From Liolophura sinensis (lineage: Eukaryota; Mollusca; Polyplacophora; Chitonida; Chitonidae), in contig NC_088300.1 of assembly GCF_032854445.1 (NCBI RefSeq), forward strand, positions 184,001-248,000: DNA of 64,000 bases, read 5' to 3'. The translations under genes and the position numbers were made by a program. The number at the start of each line of letters is the position of its first letter. The first letter of the stretch is position 1. Shown piece after piece: positions 33,201-46,500 of the stretch. The notes under the pieces were generated by a model, which searched no databases, was not told the DNA's origin, and saw only the letters and a program-made list of their open reading frames with translations.

Positions 33201-33569
33201 GTTTTGAGGCTGTAGTTAAGATTTACCCATTTAGCCAAGGGCAGTGGATTTCTCCGGTTTCCTATACCCTTAAAGTTGACTGGTGTTGTGTAAGTATGGG
33301 AGTAAATGCATGTCATGAACAGTTAGTGGGATCTCCCAATGATTAAGATGCCTGCCTTCCCAAGTTCAATCCTCGCCTTGGGCAGCCCTCACCACTTGTG
33401 GGCACAGAGACAAGTGGTCATGAGAGCCCTCACCAATGTGGGCACAGTGACAATAAGTGGTCATGAAGGGTTACTTAATTGCAGTTTAATGTTCGTTGAA
33501 TAACACATCTTCCACTATGGTGTATACTTCTCTACATCTCGTGCACAAGTGTAGGTTTGTGGGTAACTT

Positions 33570-34270
33570 GCCAAAGGTCAATGGACACCCCTGTTTCCTC
33601 CACCTATCATATCAGTGGGAAATTCTTGAGTATGTTGGTTGATGGACACCCTGGTTTCCTCCACCCATCGTATCAGTGAGAAATTCTTGAGTATACTGGT
33701 TAGTAGACACCCCTGTTTTCTCCACCTGTGGTATCAGTGAGAAATTCTAGAGCATTTGACAAGCAGAGTGTGGTATAATGAAGTGGGATGATGATATGGC
33801 ATGAGGAGTGGTATGATGAAATGGTAAGATGATGTGGTGTGAGGAGTGGTATGATGTGATATGTGGAGTGGTATGAGATTGTATGTTGAGTGTGGTATTA
33901 TGGTGTGGTGTTAGTGTGGTATGATAATAAGGTATGATGATATGGTATGATGGTGTGGTATGGACACCAATGGACACCCCGGTTTCCTCCACCTGGCGTA
34001 TCAGTGAGAAATTCTTGAGTATATTGGCCATTGAACATCTCGGTTTCCTCCACCTATCATATCAGTGAGAAATTCTTGAGTATATTCGTCAATGAACATC
34101 CCGTTTTCCTCCACCTTTCGTATCAGTGAGAAATTCTTGGGTATATTGGTCAATGGAGACCCTGGTTTCCTCCACCATTCATTTCAGTGGGAAATTCTTG
34201 AGTATGTTGGTCGATTGACACCCTGGTTTCCTCCACCCATCGTATCAGTGAGAAATTCTTGAGTATATAA
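33570..34270. repeat. ~58-bp repeat derived from the SINE 3' segment, ~8 copies, interrupted
   Basis: The unit contains GGTTTCCTCCACC(C/T)AT, CGTATCAGTGAGAAATTC, TTGAGTATATTGGT and CAATGGACACCC. It matches the SINE region GTTTCCTCCCACCATAATGC ... GTATAAGTGAAATATTC ... TTGAGTA with the central GCTGGCCGCC part deleted. It is interrupted at about 33771-33962 by reverse-complement CATACCA-type satellite. Confidence 0.85.
33771..33962. repeat. Inverted copy of the CATACCA satellite
   Basis: TGGTATGATGA and GGAGTGGTATGATG modules, the reverse complement of the 31577-32905 array. They are inserted within the SINE-derived 58-bp array and about 870 bp from the end of the direct array, forming a potential long inverted pair. 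Confidence 0.85.
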
Positions 34271-34289
34271 TGATGTTACGCTATAATCC

Positions 34290-37200
34290 AATAAACTGAA
34301 CTGACACTATCGATTCTTTAAAATATATGTTGTAAACAGTCCATGGATATTCCATCACAGGCAAATAAGCAGGCCGCGCCCTGACTCTGAAGTCCAGTGT
34401 TAAAGCTACATTGTTGGTAGATGCAGCCTACAAGCAAAGTGTAGAATTACAGGTCACTTACAGTTGTAGCCCTGCAGCTGGGGGGTATATTCAGCCAGGC
34501 AAAAGGTAACCTTTTTTGGACAGTGTCATAGCATTATATGTTGCTGCGCCACTTACAAGCGCATTAAACATCACTGGGAACTGTTTCTCAAGGCAGTTGC
34601 AACCATCAAGGTAATGTATGCCATCGTATGCAACATCTGGGTGCCTTTCTATTACACCTAGAGTATCAAAGCTGGAATGTTCTTAGGTAAAGGGAATACT
34701 GCCAATCCCACAATCAGTGAGGCAGGAAAACATAACTCCACAAAGCCAAGAAATGATGTCAACAAGACTGACAGCAGTATCCTTTATTCCTATTTCACTG
34801 GTTTGATATGATGCCAATCAGGCAAAGTTGCTTCTTACAAAATCTCTTTTGGCACAAGTTCATCATCCTAACATGTAGAAATACAGTATTGTATAATACA
34901 TGTCCATGTTCTGGGAATACTACATTCTAAACAACAAAAGAATTCTACAGGTGAAAAGGTACAAATATCAGCGGTATAAATCAGACAGAAAAAAAATAAC
35001 CACGAGAAATACTTGAGTTGCAGGGCAGGTTTTACACTTGCCTAATCCTGACAATGCCTTGATGTGAGACAGGCATGAGAACAGAATTGTGCACATTAGG
35101 CAGTTTATTTTACTCAGGAATAAATCCCACGATGACTCAAATCCACCCATCAGCTACTGGGCCAGATCTTATGTCTTATCATTCACATCCAACATCATCT
35201 ATGACGTCACCAACACCATGTAACAAAGTACGTTAGCTGACTGAGTTGAGCCGAGTCCTATCTAGTTCCACAGACACACATGCTTAAGCTGTTCATAATA
35301 AACAGGATTTGTACACGTTTACACTTATCAAGGTACACAGAAACGGTAGCAGAATGTCATTCCATGGACGTGAAATACTAAGAGAGGGAGATCTTACTTA
35401 AAATACAGAAATACAGTGCCTTTACAAGCCACATATCTAAATCATTTAAAGAACAAAAAGTTCCCAAGAAAAAATAAAATGCAATAAAAGTCTGAATATG
35501 GCATCACAGCAACAACCTCTAGTAGAAATACTGTTAATGATATAGCATCCTTACAATCAAATACAGAAGCATTCCATATATGATATATTAAGTGAATGAA
35601 AACACTTGGAAGTTCTGGTAGATACAGGGTATACATGTGTTAATAGAGTAAACCTCCTGCCATGTCTACTTACAAACAATTCCCCTTTATGCAGAGCCTA
35701 GTTCTTTTTAGTTTTCTAACAGTTAATACAAAACAAAATGAACATTTATACATTGATGATGGATTATGGTCGTGTGTGTTGCATAGTCGTCAATGCTATC
35801 CTTTTCACCTCAGAAAGGGAGACAATACAGTTTGGGAGGTTGACACATGGAAGACTTTCATAGCTCAAATGACTTGCACGACTGAATTAAGAACACCAGG
35901 CTTCAAAACTGAATAAAACACATCAGAGATCAGCAGACGTACTGAAAAATAGCAGTAAACACTAGGAACAGTATTAAATGATAATTTCGTTTATGAACCA
36001 ATTACCGCATGTAATATCACAAATAGCTCCATCACTTGCAGGATATTTACTCCGTTTCTCTTGTCACATCAGGTTAACATTAAGTATATACGTGTACATA
36101 ATAAGCACATGATCACAATAATTGATACTACATGAAATGTCCAGACACCAGATCTATATCATTCTTTGGTTGACATGCATTTCTGCTGGAAAGTACAAGT
36201 ACCTGGAGAGGTAACAAATATTGTGCTAAAGTCTAAAGGTGAATGCACCTGTACATAGATGTAGATGTACTGGCAGCTATTTAGACTTACCTGTACATGT
36301 ATCTAGACATACATGTACAGGTAAGTAGTAATACCCAATCTCATGTGGTGGATCAGTGTTTACCTAAACTTGCTGGAGTGTCAGCAGATTTTCCACCACA
36401 ATCAGAGTTTTAGTGTTAAAACAGACATAAGTACAACACAACATAAGTAAATTCTGCAGAATGACTAGAATGATAACAGTACAAAAACAACCAATCACTT
36501 TTAAGGACATAAATCCACACAACTGCACTCAAGCTGGTGATTATAAAGATATCCTGCGACGACCTTCATTAGGCAGCACTACAAAACAGCTTACCCTGGC
36601 TTCTACCATCAGCATCAGTAATGGTAACTATCTCTAATGACTTACGCCATACACTTACATGTTTTAACAGTTGTAAGCAAATACAAGTACTTACTTCTGT
36701 TTACATTCAGTTCTTTGTGTGCCAAATAATGGTTTCATATTCAACTTTTTGTTTAAATCAAAACTTCTAATTCTTTCTTCTCAATAACGCAATCTAATGA
36801 TGTCTTTTACAACTGCAGAAGGCATTAATAGGTTGGCCAGACAAATCTGCCGAGCACTTTATTACACATGCATGTGTGAGGAGAAGCCACGATTTCTGTA
36901 TTTACACAGCACAGTGTGTCAGACAGTTTGCCACACATAATTAATACAGTCTAAAATAATAACATAAATTTATGAGGCTACAACTGAGACAGAAAGCAAC
37001 ACAATAAATAAAAAGGTAAACATAACAACTGTATTGATAAAGAACACAAAATACGTTACTAAAGATTAGGAGAGTACAACCAAATGTGTGTACAGGTGTG
37101 GTAAAGCTGACACCAATAAGCCATTAGATTAGCACTGTCACCCCTTAGCTAGCTGTGAGCGTGACAACGATACCTGTACACACTCACCAGTAATATAATC

Positions 37201-37515
37201 GCAGTCTCATCATGAAACAGCACTCCATTCACTGCTACTTCCACTGTAAGTATCAGTACGGCTTGGATGCATATTAGACCCTGTAAAAAATAACATGCAC
37301 ATTTTTTTGTTTTTCCCTAAAATATTTCTCAAGATGATGAGTAAAAACCAAAGAAAGTGAGCAGCAGTGGGCTGTATGTGTGGTATAAAATCCAATGTCT
37401 TTTGTCGTCTGAGGTGATGTCTGAACAGACAATTCCAGTTCACCTCTGTCCACATGAGGACATCTGCATGTCATTATGCAACAACTCAACCTGCCATCAC
37501 AAAACGCCGCCTCAC
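34290..37515. other. Region between RyR and cofilin; probably cofilin 3' UTR in part
   Basis: No protein gene recognised. On the minus strand, cofilin's 3' UTR begins at 37515. A reverse-strand AATAAA (tttatt) near 34780 and others closer in could end it, but I cannot choose between them. Apart from a 17-bp-stem palindrome at 36285-36326, nothing is identified. Confidence 0.5.
36285..36326. repeat. 17-bp perfect inverted repeat, 8-nt loop
   Basis: ACTTACCTGTACATGTA (36285-36301) and its exact reverse complement (36310-36326) flank TCTAGACA. It lies within the likely cofilin 3' UTR or just beyond it, so it could form an RNA hairpin. Confidence 0.85.
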
Positions 37516-40500
37516 TCAAAAAGACTTGTCTTTACATTTTTCCAGGATATAGGTAAGTGCTAGCTCCGTGTCATCTGTTGACTGGATCTCTACACCTAGA
37601 CCCACAAGCTTCTGTTTCAAGGCATCTTTAGTGCTTGTGTAAACCATCTTCTGTTTAATTGTGGCCGTCTCCGGACTCCTGTATAACACATAATAACAAT
37701 GTCAGCACATTTATCTTTTCAACGGGTTTTCAGTGTTCATAGGTTTCATTAATCTAATCAGGGGAGAGAACAATGTTAACCTATGTGGGCACAAGTAGGT
37801 CATACCATACAGGCCCTACTTATGCACAAGTGCATGGAGCCTAATATGGTATTCTCCCCTGGATAAATGTAGACAAATAAGGCTTATAACAATGCAAATG
37901 CAGAAATACACCAAAGAGAAGATGAGAAACAAAATGTCATTCCATTACTTTCACAGAAAACATTAAACTCTAGACATCTCAGCTTATCACATATTTTCAG
38001 CTTTTGTACACTAAAAACTTAGGAACTTTTGGATTTCATTTACAGTTTAGTAGGCAAAAGAACAGAATTACATAAAGACCTTAAAATGATACTTTTGATT
38101 CTAACACTTCGGTTTATCTGCCAAGAAACTAATCAAACTTCACATGAAGTTCTAAAGCAACCATATAAGGTGGGTGAATCAATGAGCATCAAGCAATATT
38201 GTGTCAGCTGAAAAACCTATAATCCTATCAAAAATATAGGATTCATTATCCTATTAGACTGGATTTACTTATCACTCTGACTGGGACCAATTACATTTGA
38301 TATGTAGTTTGTATTATTTGGAGAATTAAAGATGAAACATATTACATGTACTGATGCCCATGTGGCATCACCAATGAATGCAGTAAATGTATCAACTGTG
38401 AAGCAGCTCCTCTGATTAAATACAGTGGCCATGTGGTATAACCAATGTTCATGCTGCAAATGTATAAACAGTGAGGCAGCATCTGTGCTTAATTACCCTG
38501 CTCATGAGACATACAGTATAACTCAGACTTAAAGTCAAGTCGTATCATGCTACGAGATACTGATTAACACTCTATTGACGCATGACAAACCCTCTACTGA
38601 GCTGTGTCAGAGAGACGTGCAAGTTTATTGTCGGAAGGTGTGACAAAGACATCAGTCTCATGTGGCCATCCTTCTCGCCCATGTATTATCATTTTTGTCG
38701 CATATGTATGAAAGTTACATCTAAAAAACATTATGCATTTATATTACTGCAAGGATCAAGTAAGTTTCATATCAAAAGAATTAAAAGAAAACTCCAAACA
38801 TATTAGTTCAGGACAGAATCGGGCATCGCCAAGCTGCAGACCTTTGACCTTAGGTTACTTCTGGTTAACGGACATGTAGGCCTAGCCGCAGCTCCACAAA
38901 GTCACATAGACAAAATCTAACTTTTCCTTTATTGTGTTTTCCTTTTTCACCACTTTTATACATGAAATTTGTATTGTAACACTGCGTGGCTGTTGCTGTT
39001 GTTGCATGGCATGTCAGCGTCAAAGTGTCAATTTGGTTTTCTAAATAACTGAGTGGCAGAAAATTTTTTAACTGGCAGATGACTCAAAACGAAGATGAAG
39101 ACCTTCTATGGAAGAAATGAAATATATTTGTCCATTATTTAACTTTTTTGGGGGGAGATGAAGAAGGAGCTAGTTTTAGCAGTTTGTGGCCATACACTAC
39201 AACTCTCGCGTGGACCCACTCGTAAATCACTACTTAAAAGAAAATTGCCACTTTGCGATCAAAAACACCAACATCAGATATTTTATATCAGTTTCATGCA
39301 TTGTGTTAGCCTTCAAAAATCTTTTAAATCATTCTTACAATACTAGAACTACATTTTCTGCTGTCAACTTTCCACAGCCAGCGTGTAGGCATAACAAAGC
39401 TCAGCCACATGTGTGTTATCAGTAACAGTGGACAGATCATGGGCTCTGGAGGAAAACACTTACCTGCCTGGTTTTGACTTTTCGTCTGATGTGTACTGTA
39501 GTATGAACAAGGAGGATTTGATGCCTACACTGTACATACTCACCATAAAAAGAAAGCTAGTTTTGATCTCTGCATATCATTGTGCATATATTCCACATCG
39601 TATACAGCATAACGGCACTGCTTCATCTGCTCAGCTTCGTGGAGGGTCTCCACAAAGTCATTGTAAGACTTATCTGAAACATCAGAAGATTCAGATTTAT
39701 AACATTCAGACTAAATGTGTCTACGCTAATTCTTAAATTTTTGGGACATTTTGTGCTTTAAAGAAATGTGCACATAACTGTAATAGGAATACACGCGTTC
39801 TTACATCAAGATTAGTCCATCTAATGAAAAACATATGGACATCTTTCTTTTCCATAAAAAACTGAGAGAAATGTGATACTTTGCTTTCCGAACAACCAAT
39901 ATTTGTACTAAAATTCAGCAGAAATAGAGTATTCAAACTAGCCTTGAAAAACAACTCAGGGGATACAGAGCATCTCTTAAAAGTTTCAAATTAAAACGCA
40001 ATCACATTCAGATTTATACACCACTTGAGCATTAAACGTGGCCTTAAAGCATTTGATTTTACAGTGAATAGACAAATCAGATACTCCACAATGCCTCGTT
40101 TATTGCACACTACTGATATCAACATTTATTCTTCTATTTATTTGATTGTTGTTTAATGCCATACTCAAGAATGTTTCATTGATACCATGGCAGGCACTCT
40201 TGTAAGATAACTGGGATACATGTATGCTCTCCCAGTGGAAAAAAAAACAAGATATGACTGAAAACAGTTTAGCTGGTAACTGACCAGGCCATGTCTTTTA
40301 ACAAGCATATCAAATTTCTAAAACTAATACCAAGCCTTTGGGACAATGAATCCAATCCAAAATCCAGTTCAATGTACTTACTTTTTCCTGCTCTTTCCTG
40401 AACTATAACAGTTCTGAGATCATCAGAAAGTCTGTAAATCACATATCGCCATTTGTGCCCTAATTTGATCTCCTGGTAAGCTGATATACATTCATCCGCC

Positions 40501-43500
40501 ACTTTGACTCCCGACGCCTGCAAACAAAATAGGGAGTATACCATGTACATAAGCACTGGTAAGAGCACCAATCTTTGTGGAAAGAAAGACACCTCCTGCC
40601 ATGATTTCATTTTCACACAACAGCATTGTTGGCGGATCATACCCAAGTCTGAAATTTGTTTCAGAATAAAAAAATACAGCATCAATAGTGCATTGGTGAT
40701 TAGTGCATATATGTGATTATCACCTATAATATGTCCAACCGTATCATATGAACGAAAATTTTCCCTTCCAGACGAGTAACCATTATTTTCTTTTCCTCCA
40801 ATCAGGACCAGAAAAAATCTAAGGTCGCGATCCCAAACTTGATAGGTGATCTTGATTGTGATTATGCATAAAGAAATTTTATCAAATGCCATGCAAAACA
40901 ATGCTCTGTGAGCGCTCTTAAGTCTGTAAATGAAACATATATGAAAACTCATATTTTTGTCCAATAATTTACTATTAGTTTTAATACAGCTTGATCAAAT
41001 TGGAATCCAAACCTTTCCCAGAATTAAAATGGCTTTAGATATGGCCCTGCAAATACCAGATATGTGTCCAGGGAGGGCAGGGAGGGAGTGGGCATAATGG
41101 CCCCCAAAATACTATTTGTGTCCAGGGAGAGCATGGAGGGCAGGGAGCGAGTGGGCGTAATGGTCTTGCAAATACTATTTGTGTCCAGGGCGGGCATGGA
41201 GGGCAGGGAGCGAGTGGGCATAATGGTCTTGCAAATACTATTTGTGTCCAGGGAGGGCAGGGAGGGAGTGGGCATAATGGCCCCCAAGCTTGTTCAAAAG
41301 ACATGCATGTAGCATAGCATATCCTGGTCTACTTGTACCATCTTTGTGGTATTCATATTGCCCTCACCAGCATTGAACATGTAGGTGTTACAGTGGCTAC
41401 CCTGATAACAAACTGACTGACAAATGACCCACAGCCCTACCACACCCTTGGTGAGAGGCCAACCTCTCATAAAATTTCATCTGTTGCCATAGTGACCTGG
41501 TCATGATAGCAGTTTACATGTAGGAGACTCTGCTTCATTGTGCATAAGGTGAATGGGATAGAGCTTTTTCAAAAACATTTCAATCTGTCCTGACGATTTC
41601 TAGTATGGCTATTAACCTACAAATTTTACACATTATCTGGATCTCAGAGTGGGTAAGATGTAAATGCTTGTACATGAACACACACAGCCAGGAAATTGTC
41701 TCTTCTGCTTGCAGATTTAACCAGACACTGGAACCTCAGTAGGGTGTCGAGTTTTTTATTAAAATAACATACATTTTATTTAAGGTTACACTGTTCCAGT
41801 CAATGCTCACATACAAGCATACACACATGTGTACATAACACATACCCATACTCACAGCTGAACACATACACAAACTGAATACATGTATGTATGAGCATAC
41901 AGAACACAGTTTTCAGAAGGAAACATTTGGGGTAGGTTCAGGCAGAGCCCTGACTTCCTGCCCTGCTGCCATGGCTACCCACCCAACAAGCTATATAATT
42001 AGCTGGAGCATAAAGAGTGGTGCCGAAAATATCTGGCAAATCTCAGTATAAACCTGTAGAGTGCATGTTTGTGTGGGTGAGAACAGCCTTAACACTGTGT
42101 CCAGGTGAAGGCAGGTTCTGCAGGATTACTACAGTCTGATACTGCTGGAGGCTCTATGTACATCTGCCTGTACAAACACATGTATGCTTGCCGCTGAAGC
42201 TATGTCCATACAAACGCAAACAGAAATGTCGAACGAGCCTGGTATGTGAGATCATACATTATCAACACCACCAACAGCGTCCTCAGTCTGATGACATAAC
42301 AAATACATGAAGGCCGGCAAACCATGTGCTCATCTGAACAAGAGCACATACATTTATAAGTGGTTCTTGTCCTATGTATATTCCAGCTATTTCCACCTTA
42401 CACCCACCTACTGATCTGAAAGTGCACCATAACTTCTTTACTCCATAGCCCGCCAGCATATATATATACACCTCATAGTTACACTTACTATAATATGATT
42501 TGAAGTTGTACCAGCAGTTCTCTATTCAGTGGCTATTGACAACCAACTGAACACAGAGTGTCTTGCACTGGGCTATATTTAGTATCCACCATTCGTCATA
42601 TCATCCCTGACAACGAACATAAATCATGGCAATGCTGAATGTCTGCACCTCCAAAGGAATTCTACCCGGGTTAGACAAGCAGCGTACGTATGAAATCTGA
42701 CACAATTTCATTTGAATCAAAAACAGGGCAATACCTAACTTTATCTGTATCAAGGTGCAAATATACATTTATTTGGTCAATACAGTTTGTACTTTTCATT
42801 TGCTGTGGCTGAATATTTTGATTTCAGCACTGATTTAATGATCAAATAACTTACAAAATGTAAAGCAGACTAAATATTATATAACCTGGAATGTTGCTTC
42901 TGACTTTTCTATACTGAATCATGATTATATAATGTAACAGTCAGTCACCTTAGTCATCTGTCCACACCCTATCTGGGATATGAAGCTAAGAATGGGGCAA
43001 TCATCTACATGTAACCAACATGTCCATAATCATGGAAACCTCAGTGAGTCCTCCGTTCATAAAGGCATTGTAAGAAAGTCTCACTAAAGTTGGTGGTTCA
43101 GGCTAAGCATTCCAGTTGTCTCCACCCATTAAAATGGTTGCCATCGTGTCTGTGAAAACTCTTCAGTATGGAAATCAACAACAATTAAATAAACAAGACA
43201 CTGCACATGCACTTAGATCAGTTTCTAATCAAGGGAGACTGTTTTGACACCTAATCCCCCCATCCCATCGCCCACAAAAAGATATGAATGATTGCCAGTA
43301 TTTTCCAAGCACATGACATGCATACAATCACTTTGGTTATGTTTAGAGCTTACAAGGTTCCGTAAATCTGCTATATGTTGCATAGAACACAAAATAGCTA
43401 GCTGATGGCATAACGCTGGTGTGTAATTCTGTATGTTGAAAGGTTGCCACACCCACACAGGTCTATTTACAGCAGGCTGAGTCTATCATCACCTGTCTGT

Positions 43501-46500
43501 GGGGCTACAAATTATAGTCTGTCAGAAAACCTTGATCAGATTCTTGTACAAGATCCATAAACTATATCTATAGATCTTATATTTGTCTGCATACATTTTG
43601 TCTAACTTCTTCCCGTGTGCAGAGATAAAAAAACTTTTTTGAAAGAAATAATGCTATGTTTACACATGTAGATTTGCAAAAGGACTCATTTAGGCGACAA
43701 TAATTTCATTTTGTGTTTTACAGGCAAACTGATATAAAAAAAAATCAAAACAGGGAATAAAAAGAAAAATTTTAAATTCAACTTATTTTGTCTGATCTTA
43801 ATTTTTGACAAATTTTGCTGTTATTTAAGGCTTTCTGATTACATAAATACATGTGTGTCATTAACAGGAGCAATTACTGGGAAAGTCCACATTTACTTTT
43901 ACTTGATGCAGAGGTCTGGTCATACATGTACATATAGACCCCCAAATGAGCTACAAAACGCTCAACACTGTCTTATACACATGAATGCATTTAAAAATTA
44001 ATATTTGGAGAATTCCCCAACCATCAGCTTGTTACAAGACACTCATGTAAATGTATATCAAATGCATAATGAATTATTTGATCTGTTATCCTTACAATCA
44101 GCATGAAGTAGGTATTGACCTTTAATAACCTGCCCTTGTTTACTATCTTAATACTTCTGACTGAAGAACCTTGTGTTTCACATTGAACAGTAAATTAAAG
44201 GCAAAGAAAACACAAAAATGAAGTATGTATCATATGAAAGACCATTAAAACTGTCCAGGAAAATAGTTGGACTTATTTTTACTACAATACATTTAACCTA
44301 CTAAAATGCATTTGAATATTGTATTCTATGGTGGCCTTTTCTGACCACAATGGGACCAGTGATGTCACATCAGGTTTTTGTTACTTACCACATATCAGAA
44401 TGCTACATTTCATCGTTCAAAATGCATATACATACAGATCTATGAGTGCATTTTCTGATCTGACCTTAAAACAAATTTATTTCAGGCAAAAAGTATAAAT
44501 GTGACGTAATTCATGTGTGACGTACTTGATTAAGCCGTGTGACGTAACTTCTGGGTCACAACAGACCACAGTAGAATCTGATGTTTTAATACTATTTCAC
44601 TCAGTTAAAAAATTCCCCCAAAAAATAAATTCAACTGTTTTCCTGGACAGTTTTTAATGGTTTTTCTTCTGATATATACTTCATTTTAGAGTGATTTTGG
44701 CCCCCAAATGTGCATTCTAGTTCTGACAGCCACTATTTACTCCTTTTCTTGAGTACTGCGTAAAACACCAATCAAATAAATAAATCAATAAAATATTTAC
44801 TCCCTTCAGAACTTAAAATACACAAGTAGTGTAACCCTGAAATCACAATTCATTATGCCTCAATATTTAGGCATTTTATTTTGCCATCAAATAATGAAAA
44901 TACTGAATGACAATAAAGTCTCTATTTCTTGAGAGTTACATGTACACTACTTGTGTGTTATGTGAAACTTATCAGTGTTCCTACAGGATAACAGTACTTA
45001 AAGCATTTCAATATTTCATTGTGTTATATTATGACATTAAGCTTTAGTTAACAACAAACAGCACAAATATTGTTTTATCCCATAAAAAGTAACTATTTAA
45101 TCTACACATTTTAACCCTGGGAACAGGAATTGGCAACGTATGGGGAAATCCATTAAAATGACATGTTTTGTCGAACATGACATTGCTACTTACCACTGTG
45201 TCCTATCTGATCTAATATTAGATCTTTATGTAATTCTTTACTAAACCATTGTAAGTCTCAAATTAGCGTGAAAACACACATCTAACAAAACATATATGTA
45301 TTTCTGCTACAACTCATGCAATCATATGACACCTTTTCAAGGTGTACTCCACGTACATGTACTCTTCCTTTGACAAGAATTTGGACTTTGCCCGTAAGGC
45401 CATAACCTGTATGTACACTACTCCTTTGATCTTTGTATGATAAACTACAGCCATGGCACTGACTAACATCATACAAGAAGTATCTTCTTATCACAAGTAC
45501 TATTCCTAACCACCAAGTGTCTGTGGAAAATAGTGTCACCATGGCAAGAGATGCAGGTCATTTGCTGGGGCAGTTAATACAAACACACTGAATTCTATAC
45601 AGCCCATTTTCAGCATTATCTTCTTCATATATACATGGATAAAGAACAAAAAGGTCACAGATTAATACTGACATAACATGCAACATATAAACCAGAAAAG
45701 GTGGAAAATATATATGTATGAACATAGTGAGCAGTAGTAAACCAATAAATTTAATGCAGTATTTAAAACAAATACTGTAAATCTTCAACCTTTTCGACCT
45801 CTAAATCGCTTTTTAAGTAGAATTTTTGCATACAATAATATTGTTATGAAAATGACACCAAATGTAAGATTCATAAAACTGTGCAGATTATTTCTCTACA
45901 CTCTGTTGTTCGCTCAGAATGTTTCAAAATATTTGCCGCAGTAGTGGTTGAAAAGGTTGAAGAATTACGGTAAGCCCACATCACAACATAACTCACAACA
46001 TAACATTACATAATAATGCAAACAAAAGTTAAAATAAAATGTCTACATATATGGGTCTATAAATATGATACTGATGACAACAGAAAAATGAATTCCATAA
46101 AAAGTAAAGTTACACGAAGATCCTTTCTTAGTGACAAAATTAGTGTGATGGCACGTGAGCGATCATACACCGTTTGTCGCAGTCACGGCCACGGTCAAGT
46201 GCACTGAGCGTGTCGTCGTCATGTCAATTACTGCAGTCAAATCTAAAGCTAACCCATCCCTGTGCCAGTCCAGAAATTCTGCATTTTAATAAAGTAGAAA
46301 GCATTCAGAGTGCCCAGCCCAAATCAAGTTCAGTTCCGAGCAGCGCGCTCCAGGCAATGTTTTACACTTACACTTCAACAGGCACAGTGAGCTGCAGACA
46401 TCAGTAACACGCACCTGACCACATCTAAATATGCAGATTTCATCCCTTACTTTTGAAAAACTTCATCGAAAAATATTTCAGCACCCTCCCACCTTCCCAG

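Noticed and set aside
33330-33400. tRNA-like segment with AAGTTCAATCC
   Set aside because: A B-box-like block without a convincing A-box or fold; perhaps another old SINE.
39413-39736. 107-codon + strand ORF
   Set aside because: Overlaps cofilin exon 39544-39673 on the opposite strand; it is a shadow.
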